A stretch of 64,000 nt of DNA from Kitasatospora cheerisanensis KCTC 2395. Its GTDB lineage: Bacteria; Actinomycetota; Actinomycetes; Streptomycetales; Streptomycetaceae. The position numbers and the translations under genes are program-made. Within the stretch, counting starts at the first letter, position 1; each line of letters opens with the position of its first letter. The notes under the pieces are model-generated. The model had not been told where the DNA came from and made no database searches. It saw only the letters and a program-made list of their open reading frames with translations. Shown here one piece after another: positions 46,097 to 53,538 of the stretch. The stretch lies in assembly GCF_000696185.1 (NCBI RefSeq), contig NZ_KK853997.1, forward strand, positions 1,984,761-2,048,760. The letters are read 5' to 3'.

Positions 46097-46567
46097 CTAC
46101 TGGGCGTTGAGTACCGCGATACCCGATTCCCCGTCCTCGAACCGGGCGAACAGCTCGTCCAGCGAGCCGACCGGCCCGAGGTGGTCGATCAGCAGGACGG
46201 CCTGCTTCCCGCCGTCCTGCTCGGCGGGTTCGAAGTCGGTGACCAGCTCGCGGCGCAGCAGCGTCACCCACCCCTCCTCGCCCTCCGCCGCCGACCGCGG
46301 CGCTTCGGCCCCCTCCTCGTCGAGCACGGACCGCGGCGCGACCAGCGTGACGGCCAGCCGGTCGCCGGTGCGGCTGTAGCGGGCCGCGAGGTCGAAGGGC
46401 AGCAGGTAGAACACGCCCTCCTCCCCCTCGTGGCCGCGGTCCAGCAGCCGGCAGGCCAGCCGTTCGCCCGGGTCGGCGGACCCGGTGTCCACCGAGAGCA
46501 GCACCCCGATGTCCTCCGGCCCGAACGGCGGCACGGCGGTGATCCACATGCGCGAGGAGTCGTCCAT
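46097..46567 (-). CDS. Hypothetical protein (156 residues)
   Basis: Starts MDDSSRMWITAVPPFGPEDI. It is a soluble, acidic, mixed alpha/beta protein with a C-terminal VLLIDHLGPVGSLDELFARF segment. It lies 23 bases upstream of the small membrane protein gene in the direction of transcription and 51 bases after the repeat-ATPase gene. No family assignment. Confidence 0.6.
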   Translation of the reverse strand: MDDSSRMWITAVPPFGPEDIGVLLSVDTGSADPGERLACRLLDRGHEGEEGVFYLLPFDLAARYSRTGDRLAVTLVAPRSVLDEEGAEAPRSAAEGEEGWVTLLRRELVTDFEPAEQDGGKQAVLLIDHLGPVGSLDELFARFEDGESGIAVLNAQ

Positions 46568-46617
46568 GGCGGCCAGCCAAGCACACGCCCCGGACAGCAC
46601 GGGCGGGGTCCGCGAGG

Positions 46618-49506
46618 TCAGGCCTGCCAGGGCCGCAGGACGTCGGCCCGGTCGGCGGGCGCGCCGGCGGCGGTCAGGCCGTAGGGCCGCCGGTCCGGGC
46701 CGTGGTGGGGCGGGCCGTCGGCCCGGGCGACCCGGCGCAGGCCCTCCCACGCTCCGCAGTCGCCGCCGTCGACCGCGTGGCCGTAGGCCCGTTGCGCGCC
46801 GACCCGGTCCCCGTCCTGCTCGTGGAGCCGGCCGAGGGCCGCCCAGGCGTCGGCGTCGCCGAGTTCCGTGCCGTGCCGGTAGGCGCGGGCGGCGGCTTCG
46901 GGGTCCTGGTGTTCGCGGACCCGCCCGAGCGCGGTCCAGGCGCCGTCGCCGCCGGCGGCGACGGCCTCGCGGACGGCCAGTTCGGCGGCCTCGCGGTCGC
47001 CGGCGCGTTCGCGGATCCGGGAGAGCGCGGCCCAGCCCTCCGGGTCGCCGTGCGCGGCGGCCCGGGTCGCCGCGAGGTCCGCGCCGGTGCGGTCGCCCGC
47101 GCTCTCGCGGAGCCGGGCGAGCGCGGTCCACGCTTCCGGGTCCCCGGCCCGGGCGGCCCGGCCGGCCGCGTGGTCGGCGGCCGTGCGGTCCCCGGCGTGT
47201 TCCCGCAGGCGGGCGAGTTCCGACCAGGCGTAGGCGTCGCCCAGGCGGGCGGCCCGGTCGGCCGCGTCGTCGGCTCCGGCGGGGTCGCCCGCCGTCTCGC
47301 GGAGCCGGGCGACCTGGGCCCAGGCGAGGGCGGTGCCGAGGGCGGCGGCCCGGCGGTGGGCGGCCTCGGCACCGGCGGGATCGCCGGCGCCCTCGCGGAG
47401 CCGGGCCAGCGCGGTCCAGCCTTCGGCGGTCCCGGCCTGCCCGGCGCGTTCGGCGGCGGCCTCGGCGGCGGCGCGGTCGCCGGCTTCCCAGTGGCAGCGG
47501 ACCAGGTCCGCCCCGGTGGTGACGGCGCCGACGACGGCGGCCTCCAGGCAGGTGAGTTCGGCGTCCGCCAGGTCTCCGTTGTTCCGGTGGACCCGGGACA
47601 GCCCGGTCCAGGCCCAGGCGTCGCCGCCCCAGGCGGCCTCCTGGTAGGCGCGGGCCGCACCCTCGTGGTCCGCGGCGTGTTCTCGGAGCCGGGCGAGCGC
47701 CGTCCAGGCCTGCGGGTGGCCGAGGAGGAGCGCGCGCGACGCCAACTCCTCGGCCCCGTCCGGGTCCTGACGCTCTTCGTGGAGGCGTACCAGGGTGGCC
47801 CAGGCCAGTGGTTCGCCGTGCTCGGCCGCCACCGCGTAGGCCCGTTCGGCGGCGGCCCGGTCGCCGGCCGCCTCGGTGGCGGTGGCGAGCAGCATCCAGG
47901 CGCGCGGGTCGTCGGCCGCGGCCCGTTCCGCGCCGGCCCGGTCGCCGAGTTCCGCCAGCAGTGCGGTGGCGGCGGCCCGGGCGGCCCGGCTGCCCTCGTC
48001 GGCGGACCGCCGGTACAGGTGCAGGGCGTGGCCGTAGCGGCGGCGGGCGCGGGCCGCGGCGGCGACCGCGTCGAGGTCGTCGGTGGTGCGGGTGTGGTGG
48101 GCGACGGCGTCCCACAGCGTCGCGGGCGGGCAGAGGTGGCCGCGGCGGCGCCGGAGGTGCCGGGCGAGGTAGTCGGTGACCCGGTAGCCGTCCGCCGCGC
48201 CGAGACCGGGTGTCTCACGGACGGCGGCGAGGGCGGCGAGTCCGCGGTGGCCGTGCTCGTCGGAGGGCCGGCAGAGCGCCTCGACGGCGGCGATCAGCCA
48301 GCCGTCGGCGGTGACCCGGGCGGTGTCCGGCAGGTAGCCGCCGACCGCTTCGGCGAGCAGGTCCGGCGGGAGCGGTCCGGCGTGGCCGATCCGGCGGGCG
48401 TCGGCGGCGGCGCTGATGAGGGCGTGTTCGATCTCGGTGAAGAAGTGGCCGGGGCCCTGTTCGTAGCGGCGGACCAGGACCGGGCCGCCGGTGAGGTGCT
48501 GCAGGACCCGGCCGTCCGCGGCCGCGGCGCGCAGGGCCGCGGCCAGGCGCGGGTCGCGGGTGGCCTTCTCGGCGAGTTCGGGCAGGTGTCCGGCCATGCT
48601 GTCGGGGACGTCCAGCTCGGTGAGCCAGGTGTTCAGCAGGGCCCTGGCGCGGGGGTGCCGGTCGCCGGCCGGGCCGGGCCGGTCGGTGAGCCGCCGCAGC
48701 TGGTCGGTACGGATGGTGCCGATCACCACGACCGGGGCGGCCCGGTCCAGCAGGGCAGCCAGCACGGTGGCGACGTCCTCGCCGGTCCCGCCGTCGAGGT
48801 AGCGGGCCAGGTCGTCGAGCCAGAGCACCGTGCGGGCCGGGACGGCGCCGGCGGCGACCAGGGCCAGCAGCTCCTCCGGGCCCCGGGCGGGGTTCAGCAG
48901 CGGCCAGTCGGGGAGGACCTGCTCGATCGCCCGGAACGCGGCCCTGGTCCGCCCGGAGCCCGGGGCCCCGGCCAGCACGGCGAGGAGGGACCGCCGCCTG
49001 CCTCCCCCGGCGGCCTGCCGCAGCTGGTCGCACAACTCCCGGTCGTGGGCGCGCTCGACGTACTCGGTGTGGGTGCCGCGGTCGCTGCCGTCGGCCGCGG
49101 GCGCCGGCCGCACGCCGAGCGCGGACGGTTCCCACTGCCGGAGGGTGCGCGGCCGGGCCGGCCGGTGGGCGCTCGCCTCGGCCCAGCGGGCGCGGACGGC
49201 CTCCTGCGCCTCCTCCGGCGGCCGGCCGGCCCGGACGGCGAGCACGGCCGCGACGGACACCGCGTCGTCCCGGCCCGGCAGGGTGTCGCCGCGGAGGATC
49301 CGGGCGACGGTGTCCTTGCCCGGGGCGCCGGGCAGGTCGTCACGCTCGCCGACCGCGGCGGCGATCCCCGCCAGGGTGGGCGCGCCCGCGTCCAGGTACA
49401 GCCGGTACAGGTACTCCTTGAACTCCCGCAGCGGCCCCGGCGGCAGCTGCGGCGGCGGCACCTGCCGGGCTTTCGCCGCCGTGCCGCGGTTCTCGTCGCT
49501 TCCCAT
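46618..49506 (-). CDS. HTH / P-loop NTPase / 32-residue repeat protein, STAND-like
   Basis: 962 residues from the ATG at 49506 (GGGGAG six bases upstream). Residues 20-130 hold a helix-turn-helix-like region (LREFKEYLYRLYLDAGAPTL and VARILRGDTLPGRDDAVSVA). Residues 205-330 hold a P-loop: Walker A LAGAPGSGRTRAAFRA, where Lys of GKT is Arg, and Walker B RTVLWLDDLARYLDG. A mid region (residues 330-530) is mixed helical. Residues 533-915 are twelve tandem 32-residue helical repeats. The layout recalls Streptomyces STAND-type regulators in which repeats sense a ligand or protein. Function is unknown: transcription control, or a conflict system. Confidence 0.8.
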   Translation of the reverse strand: MGSDENRGTAAKARQVPPPQLPPGPLREFKEYLYRLYLDAGAPTLAGIAAAVGERDDLPGAPGKDTVARILRGDTLPGRDDAVSVAAVLAVRAGRPPEEAQEAVRARWAEASAHRPARPRTLRQWEPSALGVRPAPAADGSDRGTHTEYVERAHDRELCDQLRQAAGGGRRRSLLAVLAGAPGSGRTRAAFRAIEQVLPDWPLLNPARGPEELLALVAAGAVPARTVLWLDDLARYLDGGTGEDVATVLAALLDRAAPVVVIGTIRTDQLRRLTDRPGPAGDRHPRARALLNTWLTELDVPDSMAGHLPELAEKATRDPRLAAALRAAAADGRVLQHLTGGPVLVRRYEQGPGHFFTEIEHALISAAADARRIGHAGPLPPDLLAEAVGGYLPDTARVTADGWLIAAVEALCRPSDEHGHRGLAALAAVRETPGLGAADGYRVTDYLARHLRRRRGHLCPPATLWDAVAHHTRTTDDLDAVAAAARARRRYGHALHLYRRSADEGSRAARAAATALLAELGDRAGAERAAADDPRAWMLLATATEAAGDRAAAERAYAVAAEHGEPLAWATLVRLHEERQDPDGAEELASRALLLGHPQAWTALARLREHAADHEGAARAYQEAAWGGDAWAWTGLSRVHRNNGDLADAELTCLEAAVVGAVTTGADLVRCHWEAGDRAAAEAAAERAGQAGTAEGWTALARLREGAGDPAGAEAAHRRAAALGTALAWAQVARLRETAGDPAGADDAADRAARLGDAYAWSELARLREHAGDRTAADHAAGRAARAGDPEAWTALARLRESAGDRTGADLAATRAAAHGDPEGWAALSRIRERAGDREAAELAVREAVAAGGDGAWTALGRVREHQDPEAAARAYRHGTELGDADAWAALGRLHEQDGDRVGAQRAYGHAVDGGDCGAWEGLRRVARADGPPHHGPDRRPYGLTAAGAPADRADVLRPWQA
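46762..47910 (-). repeat. Twelve tandem 96-base units encoding 32-residue helical repeats
   Basis: The 1149 bases encode 12 units. Ten are exactly 32 residues, one is 33 and one is 30. A consensus is D-P-x-A-W-T-A-L-A-R-L-R-E-x-A-G-D-R-x-G-A, with Trp at position 5 and Gly-Asp at 16-17. It is TPR/Sel1-like but two residues shorter than a TPR. Neighbouring units such as those starting DAYAW, DPEAW and DPEGW are close in sequence, suggesting recent duplication. Confidence 0.75.
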
Positions 49507-49651
49507 CGCACGCTCCCCCGTCCCGCCCCGCTCCGGTCGCGGCCCCGTCGCACCTCGTCGCACGGGCGCGGCCACCCGGGTCGCGGGCTCCATTGTGAAC
49601 CTGGCCGGGGGTGAACCCGGCACCGATCAGAACTTCACCCCGGAGGTCGAA

Positions 49652-49888
49652 GTGCCCGTCCTGCCCGTTCCTTTGACCGGCCGTCTGTTCGACGCGGCCC
49701 ACGCCATCACCGTGGTCGCGCTGCTGACGCCGCCGCTGCTGCTGGCCGCCGTGGCCAGCCTCCCGGCGCTGCTCGTGCTGCCGTTCCTCCCCGGCGGGGA
49801 CCTGCGCGCCGAGCGGCTGATGCGCCAACTCATGCTCTGGACGACCAGGTTGCTGGACTCGGGCCGCCGCACCGGCGGCCCGGCGTAG
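49652..49888 (+). CDS. Small membrane protein (78 residues)
   Basis: GTG start with GGAGGT four bases upstream. One long hydrophobic stretch (AITVVALLTPPLLLAAVASL and on to VLPF) could be one or two helices, followed by a basic amphipathic tail (LRAERLMRQLMLWTTRLLDS). It is divergent from the repeat-ATPase and 34 bases before the double STAS gene. No function is known. Confidence 0.55.
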   Translation: MPVLPVPLTGRLFDAAHAITVVALLTPPLLLAAVASLPALLVLPFLPGGDLRAERLMRQLMLWTTRLLDSGRRTGGPA

Positions 49889-49922
49889 GATCCCCGCAGG
49901 TGCCGTGGACGGAGAGGAACAC

Positions 49923-50750
49923 GTGGAGACCATCACCGCTTCCTGGGGCGGCCTCGCCGTGTCGCACGAGCACGTCTCCGCCACGACGACCGTGCTGACC
50001 GTCGTCGGTGAGGCCGACGTCTACACCAGCCCGACCCTGCGCGTGGCCCTGGTCAACGTGATCGAGCAGGGCCACGTGCAGCTCGTCGTCGACCTGACGG
50101 ACTGCGAGAGCATGGACAGCACCGGACTCGGGGTGCTGGTGGGCGCGTTGAAGCGGACCCGGGCGCTGGGCGGCACGCTGGTCTGCGTCAAGGGCGAGCC
50201 GTCGCTGATGAAGATGTTCCGCATCACGGGGCTGACCAGGGTCTTCGCGTTCCACGACTCGGTCGCGCAGGCGGAGGCGAGCCTGCCCCTGCGGGCGGCG
50301 GGCATCGACGTCGCCTCGACGCCCGGCCCGGCCGCGGCCGTCCGGCCGGTCGACGGCCCGTCAGCGCCCCAACACCCGGAATTCTGCCCCGGGTTGGAGC
50401 TGTCCGAGGAGGAGCCGGCGGAGCAGGACGGCCACAGCGCCCTGCTCGCCGTCTCCGGCTGCCTCTGCCGGAACACCGCGGCGGGCCTGCGCGAGCGGAT
50501 CCGCGACCTCGCCGAGCGGGGCTCCACCCGGCTCCTCGTCGACCTGAACGGCCTCGGGCACCTCGACGGCCCCGGGCTGGGCGTGCTGGTCGGCGGGCTC
50601 AAGCTGCTGCGGAGCAAGGACGGCACGCTCGCCCTGGCGGTGGCCGAGCCGCGCATCCTGAAGGTGCTCCGCCTCACCGGGCTGGTGAAGATCTTCGACA
50701 TCCACGGCGCGGCCCCCGAGGCGCCCCGGCCACCGGCCCGGGCGGCCTAG
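49923..50750 (+). CDS. Anti-sigma factor antagonist with two STAS domains
   Basis: 275 residues, GTG start with GAGAGGA about five bases upstream. Residues 10-120 are a STAS domain with ESMDSTGLGVLVGALKRT, including the Ser that anti-sigma kinases phosphorylate. Residues 160-260 are a second STAS domain, GHLDGPGLGVLVGGLKLLRS, in which the phosphorylated Ser is Gly. Such proteins bind an anti-sigma kinase and release a sigma factor when unphosphorylated. The linker is acidic and proline-rich. No cognate anti-sigma gene is adjacent. Confidence 0.85.
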   Translation: METITASWGGLAVSHEHVSATTTVLTVVGEADVYTSPTLRVALVNVIEQGHVQLVVDLTDCESMDSTGLGVLVGALKRTRALGGTLVCVKGEPSLMKMFRITGLTRVFAFHDSVAQAEASLPLRAAGIDVASTPGPAAAVRPVDGPSAPQHPEFCPGLELSEEEPAEQDGHSALLAVSGCLCRNTAAGLRERIRDLAERGSTRLLVDLNGLGHLDGPGLGVLVGGLKLLRSKDGTLALAVAEPRILKVLRLTGLVKIFDIHGAAPEAPRPPARAA

Positions 50751-50877
50751 GGCCCTCTCTTTCGGATCTTGCCGGGCGCACGCCGGCACAGCGGTACCCC
50801 CGTCCGCCCGGGCCGCCCGTGGTGCCCGGGACAAGGTCGGTGCGCCCACTCGCGTTGCACCGTGTCCGTGGAGCGGC

Positions 50878-51246
50878 TCAGGAGTTGACGGCGTACCAGT
50901 GACCGCGGACGGCGTCGGTGGGGCGGGGTTCGCCGAGTTCGGGGGCGCCCCAGTGGGCGAGGGCCTCGATGACGGGGCGCAGCTCGGTGCCGCGGGCGGT
51001 GAGTTCGTAGACGGTGGCGTTGGCGGGGCGTTCCAGGCGGCGGCGTTCGACCAGTCCCTCGGCCTCCAGCTGCTTGAGGCGGGTGGCGAGGATGTCGGTG
51101 GAGACGCCGGGCAGGTCGGCGTGCAGGTCGGTGTAGCGGCGCGGTCCGCCGAGGAGTTCACGGACGATCAGGAGACTCCAGCGTTCTCCGACCGCGTCCA
51201 GGGCGCGGGCGACGGCGCAGTACTGGTCGTAGCTTCGGCGTGGCAT
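50878..51246 (-). CDS. HxlR-family winged-helix regulator
   Basis: 122 residues. It opens MPRRSYDQYCAVARALDAVG, with the Cys near the N-terminus typical of HxlR, then ERWSLLIVRELLGGPRRYTD and ILATRLKQLEAEGLVERRR, the winged HTH. HxlR proteins sense electrophiles or aldehydes. It is divergent from the aminotransferase gene at 51346, with a palindrome between them. Confidence 0.9.
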   Translation of the reverse strand: MPRRSYDQYCAVARALDAVGERWSLLIVRELLGGPRRYTDLHADLPGVSTDILATRLKQLEAEGLVERRRLERPANATVYELTARGTELRPVIEALAHWGAPELGEPRPTDAVRGHWYAVNS

Positions 51247-51269
51247 GACGTCAGCATAGCCAAGAGGTT

Positions 51270-51284
51270 GGACTTTCCAAGTCC
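51270..51284. promoter_or_regulatory. Inverted repeat between HxlR and aminotransferase genes
   Basis: GGACTT-TCC-AAGTCC is a perfect inverted repeat. TTGGAC at 51268-51273 and TAGAAC at 51293-51298 (spacing 19) may be the promoter of the aminotransferase, so the palindrome covers the spacer. A candidate HxlR operator. Confidence 0.5.
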
Positions 51285-51345
51285 TCACTTGGTAGAACGA
51301 AGCAAGCCGGCCGCAGGGGCTCGGTGACGGGTCGGGAGGCCGCTG

Positions 51346-52557
51346 ATGGAGTTTCGCCAGTCCAGCAAGCTGAAGGACGTGTGCTACGAGATCCGTGGCC
51401 CGGTCGTCGACACCGCCAACGCCCTGGAGGAGGCCGGCCACAGCGTGCTGCGCCTGAACACCGGCAACCCGGCGCCGTTCGGCTTCGAGGCGCCCGAGGA
51501 GATCGTCCAGGACATCGTCCGCAACCTCACCAACGCGCACGGCTACAGCGACTCCCGCGGCATCCTGCCGGCCCGCCGCGCCGTGGTGCAGTACTACCAG
51601 CAGCGCGGCGTCCCGAACGTCGGCGTGGACGACGTGTACCTCGGCAACGGCGTGTCCGAGCTGATCCAGATGAGCGTGCAGGCGCTGGTCGACGACGGCG
51701 ACGAGGTGCTCGTCCCGATGCCGGACTACCCGCTGTGGACGGCCGTGGTGACCTTCGCCGGCGGCAAGGCGGTGCACTACCTGTGCGACGAGGAGTCCGA
51801 CTGGTTCCCCGACCTGGACGACATCGCCGCCAAGATCACCGACCGCACCAAGGCGATCGTGGTGATCAACCCGAACAACCCGACCGGCGCGGTCTACCCG
51901 AAGGAGCTCCTCGAAGGCCTGCTCGACCTGGCGCGCCGTCACGACCTGCTGGTCTTCGCCGACGAGATCTACGACAAGATCCTCTACGACGGCGTCGAGC
52001 ACCACTGCCTGGCCGCGCTCGCCGACGACGTCCTCACCCTGACCTTCAACGGCCTCTCCAAGGCCTACCGGGTGGCCGGCTTCCGCAGCGGCTGGCTGGT
52101 GGTCTCCGGCCCCAAGCAGCACGCGAAGGACTACCTGGAGGGCCTCACCATGCTGGCCGGCATGCGGCTGTGCCCCAACGTGCCCGCCCAGTACGCCGTG
52201 CAGGCCGCGCTCGGCGGCCGGCAGTCCATCAACGACCTGGTACTGCCGAACGGCCGCCTCACCGAGCAGCGCGACGTCACCTGGCGCGCCCTCAACGAGA
52301 TCCCCGGCGTCTCCTGCGTCAAGCCGCGCGGCGCGCTGTACGCCTTCGCCAAACTCGACCCGGCCGTGCACCGGATCGTCGACGACGAGCGCTTCGTCCT
52401 CGACCTGCTGCTCCGCGAGAAGATCCACATCGTCCAGGGCACCGGCTTCAACTGGCCGCGCCCGGACCACTTCCGCTTCGTCACGCTGCCCCGCGCGGAC
52501 GACCTGGAGACCGCGATCAACCGGATCGGGCGCTTCCTCGCCACCTACCGCCAGTAG
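51346..52557 (+). CDS. PLP-dependent aminotransferase (alanine aminotransferase-like)
   Basis: 403 residues, fold type I, class I/II. Landmarks: NTGNPAPFGFEAPEEI, NAHGYSDSRGILPARRAVVQ, VINPNNPTGAVYPKELLEGL (Asn and Tyr partners of PLP), ADEIYDKILYDG, the Schiff-base Lys in NGLSKAYRVAGFRSGWLVVS, and FRFVTLPR with the carboxylate-binding Arg. The pattern matches AlaA-type enzymes that interconvert alanine and pyruvate with glutamate. ATG at 51346, GGGAGG upstream. Probably controlled by the divergent HxlR. Confidence 0.9.
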   Translation: MEFRQSSKLKDVCYEIRGPVVDTANALEEAGHSVLRLNTGNPAPFGFEAPEEIVQDIVRNLTNAHGYSDSRGILPARRAVVQYYQQRGVPNVGVDDVYLGNGVSELIQMSVQALVDDGDEVLVPMPDYPLWTAVVTFAGGKAVHYLCDEESDWFPDLDDIAAKITDRTKAIVVINPNNPTGAVYPKELLEGLLDLARRHDLLVFADEIYDKILYDGVEHHCLAALADDVLTLTFNGLSKAYRVAGFRSGWLVVSGPKQHAKDYLEGLTMLAGMRLCPNVPAQYAVQAALGGRQSINDLVLPNGRLTEQRDVTWRALNEIPGVSCVKPRGALYAFAKLDPAVHRIVDDERFVLDLLLREKIHIVQGTGFNWPRPDHFRFVTLPRADDLETAINRIGRFLATYRQ

Positions 52558-52914
52558 CCGCCGCCCGCCCGCCGCCCGGGCGGCGGGCACCCCGGCCGGA
52601 CTGCTCCCGCCGTCCAGCGCGGGCAGCAGCTTCTCGGCGAGCCGGACCGGCGCCCGGCGGTCCACCGGGCCGCCGTCCTCGCGCCGGATCGCCAACTCGA
52701 CGCAGCCGCCGGTGCCGTCCGCGTTCCGGGCGATCGAGAGGATCTCGGTCCGGCCGCCCGGGCCGCCGCCCGAGGTGGCCCGGCCGGTGGAGTCGAAGCC
52801 GATCCAGGTCGTCGGCTCCGAGTGGCCCGCGGCCGGTGACGCCAGCGCGAACGATCCATCGGGCCAAGGGAATCGGAACTGCCGGGTCTCCGATCGATAA
52901 CGAGTCCGTCACTC
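52545..52914 (-). pseudogene. Possible fragment of a degraded gene
   Basis: This 430-base region between the aminotransferase stop and the lipoprotein gene has no complete gene. On the minus strand an open stretch reads TRQFRFPWPDGSFALASPAA, then TTWIGFDSTGRATSGGGPGG and LAIRREDGGPVDRRAPVRLA. It looks like ordinary coding sequence of the C-terminal part of a protein. No start codon precedes it, an in-frame stop lies just upstream (near 52914), and a frame change is needed to reach the TAG at 52545-52547. I cannot name the family. Confidence 0.3.
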
Positions 52915-52985
52915 GAACTACACCGCACGCACACACTCGGAAGGATGGCGTCCCGTCCCGCCGACTCCGCCCGAGAAGAGCCGCC

Positions 52986-53462
52986 TTGTCCCTCTCCCTC
53001 CGCCTGCGCCGCGCCTCCGCGGCCGGCGCACTGCTGGCCGCCGCGCTGTTCGCCACCGCCTGCGAGCCCGCCGACCCCACGCCGGTCGCCCCCTCCTCGC
53101 CCGCCGCCGTCGCCTCCAGCAGCGCCCCTCCCCCAGCGCCTCCCCCTCGCCGTCCCCCTCGCCGAGCCCGACGCCCAGCCCCACCCCCACCCCGACGCCG
53201 ACCCCGACTCCCGAGCCGCCGACCACGCACGCCCCGGAGCCCGCCCGACCACCGCCCGGCCCGCGCCGAGGACCACCACCGCGGAGCCCCGGCGGAGCCC
53301 ACCCACGAGGCGGCGGGCTGCCACCCGCTGTCGAACGCGGGCAACTGCTACAAGGCGGGCCAGTTCTGCCGCGCGTCGGACCACGGCGTGTCGGGCACGG
53401 ACGCCTCGGGACGGACCATCCGGTGCGAGGACAAGAACGGCTGGCGCTGGGTGGCCGGCTGA
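52986..53462 (+). CDS. Small lipoprotein with Pro/Ser/Thr linker and cysteine-containing C-terminal domain, probable sequence errors in the linker
   Basis: TTG start at 52986, preceded by GAGAAGAG. The N-terminus LSLSLRLRRASAAGALLAAA followed by LFATAC is a lipoprotein signal. The C-terminal 50 residues, in the same frame, are a compact domain with three Cys: GCHPLSNAGNCYKAGQFCRA then DHGVSGTDASGRTIRCEDKN and GWRWVAG, which recurs at the end of many Streptomyces lipoproteins. Between them the frame reads Arg/Pro nonsense, but the adjacent frame reads PSPSPSPSPTPSPTPTP, a normal secretory linker. At least two small indels at 53120-53260 are likely. The C-terminal domain has no assigned function. 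Confidence 0.6.
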   Translation: MSLSLRLRRASAAGALLAAALFATACEPADPTPVAPSSPAAVASSSAPPPAPPPRRPPRRARRPAPPPPRRRPRLPSRRPRTPRSPPDHRPARAEDHHRGAPAEPTHEAAGCHPLSNAGNCYKAGQFCRASDHGVSGTDASGRTIRCEDKNGWRWVAG

Positions 53463-53538
53463 CGACCCGTCGGCCCCACGCGAATCGACTACCCTCCGTA
53501 GCAGGAACGTTGGCGGTGCGGGCGTCCGAGGCCCCACA

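Noticed and set aside
46762-47910. CRISPR-like or satellite repeat array
   Set aside because: The 96-base period is in frame, varies at third positions and encodes a regular 32-residue helical repeat, so it is a protein repeat. No repeat-spacer structure is present.
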